DNA from: Proteles cristata cristata
Taxonomy: Eukaryota > Chordata > Mammalia > Carnivora > Hyaenidae
NCBI GenBank assembly: GCA_017311185.1
Contig: JAESUZ010002554.1
Span: forward strand, 868,001-932,000
Direction: 5' to 3'
DNA: 64,000 nucleotides
Below the pieces are notes generated by a model that was given only the letters and a program-made list of their open reading frames with translations, was not told where the DNA came from and searched no databases. Below, piece by piece: positions 25,485-37,775 of the stretch (position 1 is the first letter of the stretch; each line of letters opens with the position of its first letter). A program made the position numbers and the translations under genes.

Positions 25485-25550
25485 CTTCTCATCACTTCTC
25501 TGGCACAGTGCTATCTATATAATAGGTGCTCAATAAAGTCAGTACAATCG
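25485..25550 (+). repeat. L2 LINE 3' end fragment
   Basis: It has the L2 terminus: 'ctggcacagtgctatctata', 'taataggtgctcaataaagt'. Confidence 0.55.
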
Positions 25551-26955
25551 ACCTATTGTGCATTAAGCATTCAGTCACTATAGTTGGGTTGAATTGAACT
25601 GAAATGAATTGAACAGGCTTTTCTCAAACCCATAGCAACTATGAAACTAGAATATTTCACCACCATTCAGAAAGTTGTGTTCACAAGATCCCATTCTGGA
25701 ATCTTGACAAATGAGATTTCAGCAACTCTTTATTTAAACACTTCTTGGACAAATTATGTGTTGCTCTATTACTAGGAGTTCTGGCAAGGATCTACAAGTG
25801 ATGTTGTTCCAAAGCCACTGCCTATGTGTGTCGGCAGTGTGTCATTGGGAAGTGACTGTGAGGGGCTACACTGTTAGTTTGGGCCTTTGGTTTAACCACA
25901 GACTCTGACTCAACAGCAACACTGGTTTGCAGAATTAGATGAAGGAATGTATGCTAAATAGGAATTGCAGATAATAGTGTGGATTGGTTTTTCCCTTGTG
26001 AAGCACAGAAAATAAAATATTTTCTCTCTGTTACTGGGTTTCTATAGCACCTCCCTTATCCAGCATTATATCAATTCTACTTGGCAGTTTTGCAAAAGTC
26101 TGTTAAATAAAAATGAGGGATCTCAGTTGTGCTCCTGGGAAACTCTTCTTAAGCAACTTGCTCAGTAAGACACACTTTAAAAATAATAAGAATTGACTTT
26201 GATGAAAAAAGAAGACAGTATTTATGTGGCTTGAAAGTTTACCAAAACAAGACTATATGCTAACTTTGTCGATTAGTATTTTTACTGCTTCCTGAGAATG
26301 AACCTCTCTCCCTGAAGAGAACTGTCATTGAAAACCACGAGTTCTTGCTAACCACAGAGATCTGGATTTCGTCAATAAGGCCACAGAACTCAGCAAACAC
26401 TGCCCCTTCTATCCGGTACATGTATGCCATGCACACAAAACCATCTCAGCAGCCTTGCACTCAAAGCCCAGTGTGCTCTTTTCCAACTGTGTGGAACACT
26501 AAAGCCTATACTGTCTTCAGAGTAACCCTTGAATGTGACTGATGAAACATGTACTGAAGGAGACTTGACACTTAAGGCACACAACACTTCATCTTCAGTC
26601 ACAGATTATGAGCAGGGAGGGAGGTTTGGGGGACAATAATATGTAGTCAGGTCCAGAAAAATTACCCCAAAAGAACTTCCTTAAGAGAAATGACCCAGAA
26701 CAAAGCAAATCAAATAATTTTGCCACCAAGAAAAATTTAAGTAAGAAAGTTAAGTCAGGTTTGCTGAAGGAAAAAAAATAAAAGAATTGGTGAGGACAGA
26801 ACCTTCCCCATTTTGGTTAGCGTAATGATGGGGATTTTGTCTGTCTCACGGAAGAAAGGATGTGGTAGTCCATTCTGTCCCGTGTGTGAGTTTAGCCCAT
26901 GGAATGTCAAACTCAAATTCCAGAGCTTGCCAATGATGTAATAGAAAAGCCACCA
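25551..26955. other. Unassigned non-coding DNA
   Basis: No exon or repeat I can support. Frames of up to 70 codons are unconvincing. Confidence 0.45.
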
Positions 26956-26959
26956 CAAA

Positions 26960-27550
26960 TTGCTTATCCATATAGGAAAAAAGAAAAATTAGATTTCTGC
27001 CAGCCCCACAAAAATCAATTCCAGATGGATTAAAGATTTAATGTCAAAAGTAAACATCTTAGCGGGAAATATAGGTGAGTTTCTTTCTGACCTTAAAGTA
27101 GAGAAAGATTTCTTAAAACATAAAATGTGCCAATGTAAGTTGGGTGAATTTAGCTACATTAAAATCAAGGCCACTTACTAATAAGAAGACACATTAAAGA
27201 AAATGAAAAGCTATGTAATAAAATATTCCAAATAAAAAATATCTTGGAAAAAGATATTTTAATATGTATAACCAATAAAAGATTAATAATAATATATAAG
27301 GAACACTTGGAAATCATAAGAAAACATAAATAACACAATAAAAAAGGGTCAAATGCATGAGCAATCACTTGGAAATAAAGGAAACATATTATCAATCAAT
27401 GTATGTTCAAAGAAAGATTTAGTTTCATCAGATATTTGGAAAATACAACATAAAATATCATTTAGACCCTTTTGATTAGCAAAATAATAAAAATGAAAAT
27501 GTTTGACAATTACCATATATTGGAAAAATTTTAGATGAATAGGATTAAGA
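26960..27550 (+). repeat. Old LINE-1 (ORF2 end) fragment
   Basis: It contains the typical L1 ORF2 text 'aatcaattccagatggatta' followed by AAGATTTAATGTCAAA and AAATATAGGTGA, then A-rich ORF2-end sequence. Many stops and indels show a long-dead copy. Confidence 0.75.
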
Positions 27551-28309
27551 GGTAAAGATTTAACTTTTAAAGACCAATCCACTACAAGCTGATCTCCCTG
27601 AAATAGAGCCGGCCTCCTACAAAGCACCATAGAAACCAGCATTGGTCAAATACTTAAGGTGACACCACTTCTGGTTAACCTCAGGGCTTAGACGCCAGCA
27701 CACTGATTATGCCCCATGATGGGCTGGTGATTCTGCAAACATGAACACTCATGTCCTGCGGCAAATTGTGCCATTGACTCACATCATTATACAGCTGCAA
27801 GTGATAGATTGGGAATTTGACCTGATCACTGCAAAAGAGAGGTTGATGGTACCATATACTAATTAGACTCAACCACCAAGACAGGGCTGGGCTAAAAGTT
27901 CTGTTATGTCACTTTGTTATTTTACCTTAGATTCTAATTACATTGGCAAAGGTGCTGGAGTAGACTTAACTATACACATTAAAAGCCCCACAGTCCGAGA
28001 ACAACCTTCTATAGTCTGATACCTGGCTATGCTAGATAACTGCTACCTACCCCATCATGGAGTAGCCAAAGGGGAGTTTCAAACAAAATTATAGTTTTTG
28101 CTAGAAAACTATTGAGTGGTAAGTGGTTGTATTTTTTAAACAAATAAGTAATTATAAACAAATGAACAAACAACTAAACAGAGGCAACCATTTGTGAGCC
28201 AGTGATGAGAGTACTTCGTGGTTAAAGACTATGATTAATCCAACCCTGTGCTCCTGGGTGCAAAACAAAAGGAAAAATGGCTTTATATAGCTTTAACTTA
28301 GGTGGTTAA
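27551..28309. other. Unassigned non-coding DNA
   Basis: Nothing recognisable. A short region at 27680-27870 could be an old repeat but matches no family I can name. Confidence 0.4.
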
Positions 28310-28439
28310 TATATCTTATCTAAAATCCTAATAATAATCTGTGGTGTAGCTACTTTTATATCCACATTTTACACAAAATAACAGGCTCAGAAAGGATAAG
28401 TTAATAGCCCCACACTAAGTATCCAATAAAAGTTAAATA
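28310..28439 (-). repeat. MIR SINE fragment
   Basis: 'ccacattttacacaaaataa' then CAGGCTCAGAAAGG, the antisense MIR core. Confidence 0.6.
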
Positions 28440-28870
28440 TCACATTTGGATGTAACTCTATTGATTATCTGTTAGTTTGATTAAGCTGCAATGATGCTAA
28501 CTCCCAAACTTTCAGTGGCATAACACAGTAGTTATTTACTTCTCATTCACATAAGAGTCCCAGGCACATCATTTGAGTCACCTGACTGAGTCATCATTTG
28601 GCCTAAATTCCTTCCTCCTGTGAGTCCATAACTCCCTAGATCCTTACCATTGTATGTACAAAAGAACATGAAAGAGCACACTAGAGAGTTATATAGGCCA
28701 GATTTAGAATGATATTCACTATTCGTACTCAAGTTGCATTGGAGAAAATGTCACATGAGCACACTTAACTGAGGGAATTTGGTAAATGAAGGAAGAATGA
28801 ATGTGGGTGGACAGCTTGTAACTTCCACTACAGGCTCTAAACCTCACTGTCTACCCAACGTAATATAGGT
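28440..28870. repeat. Possible old LTR fragment
   Basis: Text such as 'cagtggcataacacagtagt' and 'gaaaatgtcacatgagcaca' resembles old ERVL-class LTRs. No duplication is found, and the assignment is weak. Confidence 0.3.
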
Positions 28871-29574
28871 TGTTTCCTATGAAGATAATGCCAAAGACCA
28901 AAAATGACTTTGAATTATCACACAATAATGGTAGGATGAGCAATAAGTTCTGTGATGCTAGGATACATGTGCTTCCTGGACTAAAGTACTGAGTTTACTA
29001 GAGTAAAAAAAACATATACTCCAAGTATACTCCAAGCAAAGCTGTGTGAGGTATTTCCTCATTTTGCTTGAATCCATGGATGCTCATTAAGGAACTGCAC
29101 TATACAAAAAATTAGTCATCCTTGACTTAGTAACTCAGGGAATAAACTACATTGACTAAGACGATGTGTGTGCTCGCATTGGAATGAATACAGAGAGATA
29201 ATGAAAAATGGAAACAATCATAGCACTGAAAGTCAGTGTATGTTGATTGTCATACAAGACCACCTTTCCTGTGAATTGCTTCACAAAACATAGAATTTTC
29301 CTTTTATTTATTTATTTAATTTTGGCCCGATAGTCAGAGTCTAATGCATTCAAGAAGAATCAATGTTTTAAAAAAGAATAAGCAATGTTAATTTTAGGTC
29401 CTTAATAATTAAGACTTGTAAAAAGAGAGTGTTTTTCAAACAAATTTAAACATTTCTACCATCTAAGTTGCTAAGAGATAGTAACAGATATTCTCCAGCC
29501 AAGCATGTACATGTCCTACTGACTCAATCAGTTATCTTCTTTCATACTTTTCTAAACAATAATAGTAACCATTG
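28871..29574. other. Unassigned non-coding DNA
   Basis: A short TTTATTTATTTATTT run at 29302-29317 may be the remnant of a SINE tail. Otherwise nothing is seen. Confidence 0.4.
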
Positions 29575-29770
29575 TTAAGCACATATCATGTGCTAAGGGC
29601 TTTATGTACATTGCACCATTTAACCACAATGATGTCATCTGGTAGTTATTAGGATCTGTGATTTTTTAAATATAGATACTGAATTTAAAAAGGTTAACTG
29701 CCTAAGGTTACAGTGCTAGGAAGTAGTACACCAGGATTATAAAGTGGATTTCTCTCATTCCAGCACCCCT
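29575..29770 (-). repeat. MIR/L2-type old repeat
   Basis: It contains 'catatcatgtgctaagggct', 'cattgcaccatttaaccaca' and 'ggttaactgcctaaggttac', an arrangement typical of antisense MIR copies. Confidence 0.5.
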
Positions 29771-31310
29771 ATTCCTTTCCATCATGATAGGTAGCCAAGA
29801 GCCTAGCTTAGATCAATAATGTTATTCACAGTGAGTTGGGAAGAAAAATTATTTCCTTATTTTGATGAGATTTTTTCTACTGGAAAGTCCACAGCTGGTA
29901 CTATATATGGTGAATATAAGTGATAACTTTGCACTCGGCATCTCAAGCTGGTTCCAATTATCTACCCAGTTCTGACCCACCAAGACACAAGATGCCTGAC
30001 AGCTGAACTGATAATAGAAAAGACTGAACTATTTTCTTATGGAAACAGCACTTATCCCTAGGCTCCCATCAGTTTAGAACTTTAAGAGTGTGTATTTTTA
30101 ACCAATACAGGATATTTGCATGGCACTCAAGATCTTGCAGGATTAACAATTTTCCTAGTGGCATTACTGCTCTTGACTGGAAATCCATTTCACATATACT
30201 ATGTAATATGGAATTGAATGGGATTTTTCCTATTTCCTTAGAATCTACTCATAAGACCCAGTGCTATCTCCCCCCTCCAAAAAAAAGTGGCATTTGAATG
30301 AAAAACAAAGTTTAGCCAGACTCCCTCTAAGACTTATTTAGAAACAACAAACCTGGCACTTCTAAATCCAACTGTATCTCAACTACATGAATTCATCTTC
30401 CTCGCCCCATTCCCCACAACCTCCAGCCAAAATAAAGAGAAAGTTAGAGCCAGAGGTATGTGGAGTAAGGAGTCATTGGCCTAGGGGATGGTGTCCCCTA
30501 ACTTCACCCCAAACCAAGCAAAGAGGGGACTCAGACAACCACATTAGAGCTTGGAGGTGCCTGCAGCAGTGTGGAATTATCATCTTATTCCTCAGTTTGG
30601 ACCTCTGCTTAAGCAATACACATGCTAATATGCCTATTTCAGTAGGGGAAAGGAGCTAAGGAGAGATGGCAGCATGTGGATAAGAACATCAGTGTCGAGA
30701 CTTCCAAAGGTGTGTGAAAGCCTTTTTTAAGGCTAAGTGGACATTGTAAAAGGTAGTTGAACAGAAAACTGGTAACACGCCCAAGACAGCTGAGCAATCC
30801 ATAAGATATTAAGAGCTTCAAAAACTATGGGGTAAACTGAACATGAACTGAACGGTTTCAAGAAAGTGAAGCCAGAAAGAATCTCATAGTAGAAAACTAG
30901 GCAATAAAGAAACTTCAAAGGGCCCTCGCATTCCACAATAGAGCCAGCATTGTATGTGTGCTGTACACAGGCATCAGCAGCCAGTTGGTTTTAGCCAGAG
31001 ATTCTGAGACTACCAGAGACATGCAGAATCGAAGTGAATGCTAAGTTAGAGACACTTGTCCTATTCCATCTTTTCCATTCTAGAGAGACCAAGGAATGGA
31101 AGAGAGAGAAGAGGTCTTGGCCCTGGGTCAGTCTGAAGTTGTATGCACTGTCTGAAGTAGGACAAAGCACTAAGTTGAGTATCACGTTGAGGCTTTAAAT
31201 TCAACTAGGCTGGATTGAACTTCAGTGTATCTAAAATTTATTGGAAACCTATTGGATCTGTCTAAAATAGTTTTGATTATTAACATAATAGATTTCATTA
31301 GATTATTTGC
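29771..31310. other. Unassigned non-coding DNA
   Basis: No gene, although frames of 60-90 codons occur. No repeat family is recognised. Confidence 0.45.
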
Positions 31311-31314
31311 AAAT

Positions 31315-31640
31315 GGTCACTCCCTCACCATTGGCCTCCTTTATAGGCTGGAAGAGCCTGCCCATTCATGTAGGGCTTGGCTCTGGAACTTGGTTTGGCA
31401 TATGGGATGTTGGCAGACTTGCATCAGTAAGAACATAGGCAGTATTTATGTGGATTGATGGCCCCTTTTTCATTCCTGCCTCTCACCATGAGAAGAACAT
31501 GCCTCAGTTGGTCACTGGTCTAAAAGTGAATGGAGACATATATAGAGGACGTGAACCCAACTCGTGCACTACAGCCAAGCTCAGTCTAGAACAGGTAGAG
31601 CCCAGCCAACCACAACTATGTGAGAAATAAACAGATAGAT
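31315..31640 (+). repeat. Possible MLT1-like LTR
   Basis: 'tccctcaccattggcctcct' near the start and 'caaccacaactatgtgagaa' followed by ATAAACAGATAG near the end resemble the layout of the element at 19330. Diverged and without clear ends. Confidence 0.4.
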
Positions 31641-31960
31641 ATGACTTAATTTAGCCATTCTATTATATTGATAAGCCTTAGGTTTTATGTCCTTTCCATG
31701 TTTTTTCAGTTCAGAGTTTGCTGCCATGAACATATCTTTCCATATATCATTGTACATATGAGAGAGTATTTCTACAAACTAGAGAACTAGAAAAGGAATT
31801 TCTGGGCCAAAGGTATTACACATTAAGACTTTTTATACACTGCCAAAATTACCTGGAAAGCTGTTGTAACTATTCATATCATCATAACATCCCTCCCACT
31901 GGTTATAAGAGAGCCTGTTTTTCTATGTTCTCTCCTAAGTGCAGGCCTGAACAATCCTTT
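31641..31960 (+). repeat. Old LINE-like fragment
   Basis: 'tttgctgccatgaacatatc', 'tttctgggccaaaggtatta' and 'actgccaaaattacctggaa' form a block common in old mammalian L1 3' regions. Exact family not determined. Confidence 0.45.
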
Positions 31961-32266
31961 CCAATTTTACCAAACTGGGGATGAGGGTGGGGGGGAACTC
32001 ATTGTTTCAATATCAGTGGTTGAAAATAGTAAATTATTACTATGTGTGCACACATGGAAAGTCTTCCGTAACATAAGAGAAAAAACAAGTTGCAGAACTA
32101 TATGTAATATGATCTCATTTCTTATGTATACACATGAACTTACACATGCCTCATGTATAAATGTACGTATATGTATATCTATGTGTGTCAGTGTGTGTAT
32201 AGGCATACCTTTATATAAGCCTGAAAGAATATTTAAAATCTGGAAAAATATTTTTCAAAGTGTTAC

Positions 32267-32827
32267 TGTTGTGCCTGATTCACGAGTTCCCAGAGACCTC
32301 CAAGGAACCGACACCGATGCAAATATAAAAAGGTCTTTATTACAAGGTCGAGCAGGGGCTCACCTGCCTACCAGGGTAGGTGAAGCCAAGAACAATAGCA
32401 AACAGGGTTTTTAAGGAGTAAGGGATGGGGGTGTTACAGTACATGTAGCATCATCACATAAGCACCAATTACAATTGTACAGTAACCCTGGTAACAGCTT
32501 TGACCACTCAGTATCTGTGAGGTGTTCTTTACTTTTGGTGGGACCCAATCATGACTTTTGAGAATCCTTTGAAAATGACCAATTATGAGGTGAGTTCAAA
32601 GGGCCCACGTGAGATTCAGGCAAGCGGTGAGAGATTGGCTAGTTTGTTTAAAATAACAGTTCCCAGCCTTGACTCAGGCCATAGGAATGTTTTTTGATTA
32701 GCTAATCTGAGGGCAGTCGGAAGATGGCTTTAGCCTTCAACAATCTGAGGCTTTTCCTGTAACTGGGACTCGGGCTATGTGCAGCCTGAGGTTGCTCTTA
32801 ATGAAGGACTTAATTTTAGGCTTTTCA
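32267..32827 (-). mobile_element. Solo ERV LTR, - strand
   Basis: A 561-bp element with TG...CA ends is flanked by an exact 4-bp duplication TTAC (32263-32266 and 32828-32831), as expected for gammaretrovirus-like (ERV1) LTRs. On the minus strand it shows a TTAAAAA box near 32410 and AATAAA at 32341-32336, with a U5-like end after it. No gag, pol or env remnant adjoins it, so it is the product of LTR-LTR recombination. The subfamily is not identified. Confidence 0.8.
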
Positions 32828-32914
32828 TTACCATGATTCTCTCTTATAAACTAGTTTGAGGAGAAGGGAATAAAGAGAGAATGTTAGTTGTGTGTTAAAA
32901 TTTTATGATCATAT

Positions 32915-33296
32915 CAAGAAGATGTGGTTTATCTATACCATGGAATACTACATGGCAATGAGAAACAATGAAATCTGCCATGTGTAGCCACATGGATGGA
33001 CCTTGAGGGTGTTATGCTGAACGAAATAAGTCAGGCAGAGAAGGACAAATATCATATGTTTGCACATATAGGAGGATTAGGAGGAACTTGACGGAGGAAC
33101 AAGGGGGAGAAGAAGGGCGGAAATGGTGGGGGAAAGGGAGAGAGGCAAACCATGAGAGACTCTTGAATGCTGACAAAAACTGAGGACTGATGGATGTGGG
33201 GGGAGGGGGATGGGCATGGAGGAGGACACTTGTGGGGATGAGCACTGAGTGTTATGTGGAAACTAATTTGACAATAAACTACTTGTAAAAAAAATG
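32915..33296 (+). mobile_element. 5'-truncated LINE-1 3' end, + strand
   Basis: It starts within the ORF2 end ('taccatggaatactacatgg', 'atgagaaacaatgaaatctg'), then has the G-rich 3' UTR and the tail GACAATAAACTACTTG plus poly(A). The duplication TTATGATCATAT lies at 32903-32914 and 33297-33308. No complete reading frame. Confidence 0.92.
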
Positions 33297-33628
33297 TTAT
33301 GATCATATAAGATTTTATTAAAAAAAAGAAAGTAGCACAGATAAAATGTTTCTTAAAATATAAAACAAAGACCTTTATTCTCCAGAACTATGTGGCCATA
33401 TTCTCTATTTACTGCTTATCTTTAATTTTCAACCTCAATGAGAAATGAGTTAGTATAGTCATAAGGTACATCACCATTCTTGTGTGCTTGACACTTATTT
33501 ACATTACTGTTACTTAGCTTAGTAATATATCAAATATAGTAAGTTATAAATAAAAACATTTAAAAACTGTTTATTGACAAGACAGTTGATAATAATCATC
33601 TTATTAATTACAGCAGGATGAAATTTTA

Positions 33629-33838
33629 TTTTTTTAATTTATTTATTTCTTAGAGAGAGAGAGAGACAGCGTGAGCAGGGGAGGTTCAGAGGGAGAGGGA
33701 GACACAGAATCAGAAATAGGCTCCAGGCTCTCAGCTGGCTGTCAGCACAGAGTCGGACACGGGGCTCGAACCCACGAGCAGTGAGATCATGACCTGAGTC
33801 GAAGTTGGACGCTTAACCAGCTGAGCCACCAGGTGCCT
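33629..33838 (-). mobile_element. CAN SINE, - strand
   Basis: The head complement GAGCCACCAGGTGCC lies at the right end and a T-rich tail at the left. The 18-bp duplication CAGCAGGATGAAATTTTA is exact at 33611-33628 and 33839-33856. Confidence 0.93.
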
Positions 33839-33856
33839 CAGCAGGATGAAATTTTA

Positions 33857-35396
33857 AAACATCTTACCCTTGATAATATCTGTGACTAGGTACATGAGAG
33901 TAACCAAGTAATGCTAATGTACTCTTAAACAAATGAGTTCCAGATTTCCGCTTGATTTTCAGGAGGCTTTCAGCCTCAGAGCTCTGTGTTTACCATCTTT
34001 TAAAAAAGCCATTAATGTACCAACCTAATCTTTTCAAGTAATTTACTGGAAGAGTGAAATAACTTCTCCACTGACATGTTTTTATATCTCCAGTTTATGT
34101 ATCTAAATGCATCTCAAAATTGAAATTTACTCCTATATTTGCAAATTAAGTACACATATCTGGATGAAGCATTTTTAGCATCTTTAGTACTCAAGATGAT
34201 ATATTCTCTGAAGTAGGAAAATATCAACTATTTTGAGGAACTGAAATATGAATAGACAAATAATTAACAGATAAATCATTTCTCGAACGTTTTATATAAA
34301 CAGTGAGTCCTCTTCTCCCACTGCTCAAATCATGCAGTGAATAAGGAGTTACACTTTTTTATGCCAAAAATTCAATCAGAGCCTTGTGAGCTAATTGGAA
34401 AAATGATCATGAAAGAAAAACAAAGAACCCTATAAAGCTAAGAACAAATAAAAAGCATTGTAAATACATCTGGATAAGAATATAAGATTTAGGATCTAGT
34501 TTCAAGTGAGCAAAAGACATTAATATGCTTTCCCAAGTGTAAGCCTGCCCATGGATTACACACATTTGGACCATGTTCTTGAAGAGATTTCAATGTAGCA
34601 TTTGTTTTCCAGTCACATTCTAAATTCATCTTCCACAGCATATTATCAAATCCTAAATCCATTTTCCCAGGCATATGTTTAAGCGTTTTGTTGAGGTAGT
34701 CAAACAGTATGGAGAGTATTTCCTTTGTTAAACAACAGTTGAGCAAACAGAATTATCTGTTACTTTGTTGAAATAATTTGATTGCTAGTTTCCAGAAAGG
34801 GTTCATGCAGGAAATATGCTTACCAGAAAACAGCATGAAAAGCTCGCTTGGGCCCTACTGGGTCTCCTAAAATTTAGCTAAAGAATAAAATACCTTATAT
34901 GGTCCATTGAGATCACTTGAACCTTTGCATTAAGAATCAAAAGAAATCCATTATTTTCAAGATGGGCCTGTAGGATTCATAGCAGTGTTACCAACGTTGC
35001 AATATTACTTTGAGAACCGTTTGATAATCTTGGAAAGGCAACAGTTTGTCAGTTTATTTACTCAGAGGTAACATTCATTTAGTCCTATTTCCTGCTTTCT
35101 GAGTTTTCTGAGCTAACCTTAGCAGCCATCACTTTGTTCCACATCCTTCTAAATGTAAAAATTCTAAGCACTAGCTTGTGGAGGGGGTAGAGGCGACCAA
35201 GGACCAGCTGTTTGCCAGAATGTTTGCTGGACATAACTGCAGTCAGTACTATAGACAGCCTCTCCCCATCTTGTGTTCAACAGGTGTTGAAGGAATGCAA
35301 AAGTTTGCGTATCTAAAACCAAATCTGTAGTATATGTCTCTGGGCCTCAGGAGCTAAATTAATGGGAGCAGGGCTAGCTCCTAGAAAGAAATGTGG
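33857..35396. other. Unassigned non-coding DNA
   Basis: AT-rich sequence without recognisable gene or repeat. The 85-codon antisense frame at 34489-34746 has no known motif. Confidence 0.5.
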
Positions 35397-36635
35397 TAAA
35401 ACCTTGGATTGCGAGTAACTTGTTCTGCAAGCATTCTGCAAGACAAGCATTTCTAATAAATTTTAACTTGATGAACAAGTGACATCTTGCAATACGAGTA
35501 CTATGTGATGCCAAATATCACATGATCACAACTGAGCCAGTGGTTCTCTCTCTCTCTCTCTGCAGGATTATGGGTGATCATCTCCCATGCTTGGATGCAC
35601 CATTGCATCACCATGGTGCTTGGTAGAAATCAGTAATCACTGATTTCAGAACATTAGCAGGTGCCCCCAACTGGTACTAGTGTAATTTTTTTTTTTTTTT
35701 TTTTGTCACTTCAAAGCACCTATGGGCAGTCCTTTGCTTTTCCCTACAAGATTAAGTTTAGGAGTGCTTTGCTTCAGGCTGCCTGCAGATATAGACTCTT
35801 TTCCCTGCTGCCTTTTTGCTGTTACGTGAAATATAGTACGTGACAAGAGCTTATTAACACTGTCCTGTAATCAAAATCTGTGTGAGTGTATACAATGGCC
35901 CCCATGCAGAAAAATGTTGAAAAGAAAGGTGGTAAGAAGGACAGGATTATGGTGGAAGTTAAGAAGTAAATCACTGAAAAGTATGAATGAGGTATGCAAG
36001 TGGCAGAAATTGCAAGATTTTATAAGAAGTCCACGTCTGCATCTTGTCTGCAGGGGAGGAGGATGAAAAGGAGAAATCTCTCACTGCAAATGAGATTAGG
36101 GGGATGTGTAAAATGTGGGAAACCGTGCAAAATTTTGTAGAAAGCAACCACCCAAATAAGACTGTAGCAGTGCGAGCAATGAATCTGTTTAATGACAATG
36201 CAATGCCACTTTTCCATGAAATCCTCAAAAGGAGACAAAAGCAAGTTTCACTGGATAGATTTCTTGTTAAAGTTTCATGAAAAGAAAAAGATTCCATTAA
36301 ACCAACAGATAGCAGTGATTCCATTATTTACAGTGAAAGTTGTCCTACACAATGACCTTCTTCTCTCTTGTCTCCCTCACACCAGCCACGGAGGTGTTCA
36401 AAGGTAAGTGCAGGTTAATTTGTTTATTTTTCTTTACATTTTGTGTTTTCTTCATTGTTTTGTATTATATTATGGTATTATAATCATTTCTATATAAATA
36501 TTTTTGGGTTATGGAATGAATCATCTGAGTTTCTGTTATTTCTTTATAGGAAAACTCCCTTTTATATACAAATGCTTTGGATTACAAGCATGTTTCCAGA
36601 ACAAATTATGCTTACAAACCAGACCATGGTTTTAC
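35397..36635 (+). mobile_element. Tigger-type (pogo/Tc1-mariner) DNA transposon, internally deleted
   Basis: The left end TAAAACCTTGGATTGCGAGT and the right end, read in reverse as GTAAAACCATGGTCTGGTTT, are imperfect terminal inverted repeats. Both continue into the CTTGTTCTG / CAGAACAAATTATGC blocks. Inside are degraded parts of a transposase. At about 1.24 kb it is roughly half the length of a full Tigger, so the middle is missing. The flanking TA pair is consistent with the family but cannot be proven. Confidence 0.8.
35895..36280 (+). pseudogene. Degenerate Tigger transposase: N- and C-terminal remnants joined
   Basis: The ATG at 35895 opens a Lys-rich N-terminus typical of the CENP-B-like DNA-binding part of Tigger transposases. 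It meets a TAA after 24 codons (35967-35969), and the same frame shows further stops. From 36044, in a different phase, a C-terminal piece reads NEIRGMCKMWETVQNFVE, then LFNDNAMPLFHEILKRRQKQ and SLDRFLVK, a Tigger C-terminal signature. The DDE catalytic domain between them is absent. It cannot encode an active enzyme and is best read as a decayed MITE-like derivative. Confidence 0.75.
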
Positions 36636-36744
36636 GATAGATACATATTTGTACATATACTTTTGTCTTACAAGACTCCTTACTGTTTCCTTCTTGAACT
36701 TTTGACTTGCATCCAATTGTAGATGTTGTTCCTTGCTTTTTTGA

Positions 36745-36935
36745 CTTCTTATTTTTGAGAAAGAGAGAGTGCGAGCCATGAGCAGGGCAGAGGGGAAAAA
36801 AGGGAGAATCTTAAGCAGGCTCCATGCTCAGTGCAGAGCCTAACAACACAGGCTCCAAACCCATGACCCTGGGATCATGATCTGAGACGAAATCAAGAAT
36901 TATACACTCTAAAGACTAAGCCACCCAGGTGCCCC
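36745..36935 (-). mobile_element. CAN SINE, - strand, diverged
   Basis: The head complement CCACCCAGGTGCCCC is at 36921-36935. The GA-rich part is short. Flanks CCTTGCTTTTTTGAC and CCTTCCCTCTTTTCTG may be a decayed duplication. Confidence 0.85.
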
Positions 36936-36959
36936 TTCCCTCTTTTCTGTCTTAACTGA

Positions 36960-37490
36960 GTCCTACCCATCTGTCTAACTTTGTCTCTTACCACTCTCCC
37001 CTTTATCTGTGCATCTGCAAGGATCTCTCTGTTCCTCAAATGTACCACCTTGACCTCTATTTCAAACATTTTTGCATTGCTCTTCTCCCTGCTTGGAATG
37101 TTCTCACACTCTCCCCTGCCCTGTTCTCTCTGCCTGGAATGCTTCTCACCTTCTCCCAAAGGCTGGTTCTGTTTCATCATTCAGATCTCAGCTTGAGCAT
37201 TTTCTCCATAAAATTAAAAAAGAAAGAAGGAGAGGGAGGGAGAGAGGGAGGGAGGGAGGGAGGGAAGAAGGGAGGGAGGGAGGAAGTTTTTGTTGACCAG
37301 CACACAAATATCCTTTCACTCAATTTCTCTCCATCCTATTACCCTGTTTAGTATTTTCATAGCGCTTACCACTAATTGAAATTATCCCAGTAATTTATTT
37401 GTGTATTGCCTGTGTTCCTCAATGGAATAATAGCTCCTTGAGGAGCATCTGGAAGAGTTCACAGGGAGCTCTTAAACATGCTTGTTGAAT
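36960..37490 (+). repeat. L2 LINE 3' region, interrupted by a purine tract
   Basis: It shows repeated L2 text: 'tctgcctggaatgcttctca', 'ttcagatctcagcttgagca' and the end 'tagctccttgaggagcatct'. The GGGA-type tract at 37217-37284 interrupts it. Confidence 0.7.
37217..37284. repeat. (GGGA)n purine tract
   Basis: About 68 bases of GAGGGAGGGAGG-type sequence with GAAGAAGG interruptions, after an A-rich start. Confidence 0.9.
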
Positions 37491-37529
37491 AAATGAGTAA
37501 GTGATTATTGCAGTCACTTTTAGCCTCTA

Positions 37530-37775
37530 CGTTGCTACACAGTAATGAAAAGCTTGGGTTTTGAACTCAAAACTGCATTTGAATCCTACCTCTCCTAATT
37601 ACTAGTTTACTAATTTGGACATGTTACCAAGCTTCTCTGAGCTTCAGTTTACTCATCTGTAAAGTGGGAATAACAGTATTGACTTCACTGAGTTTCATGA
37701 AGTTTAAGCCAAATAAAGCATAAAACAATGATCACAGTGTCTGCTCCGTGAGAAATGCTAAGTAAACATTAGTGA
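37530..37775 (+). repeat. MIR SINE, fairly complete
   Basis: It contains 'gggttttgaactcaaaactg', 'tgagcttcagtttactcatc' with TGTAAAGTGGGAATAACAG, and the 3' end 'gtgagaaatgctaagtaaac'. This is the full MIR order. Confidence 0.75.

Noticed and set aside
32016..32414. 132-codon frame near 32 kb
   Set aside because: It crosses from unique DNA into the solo LTR and has no domain. The junction alone shows it is a chance frame.
33052..33306. Pro/Ser-rich frames over L1 tails (also near 22323 and 42291)
   Set aside because: They are antisense or sense translations of the G-rich L1 3' UTR, repeated at each copy.
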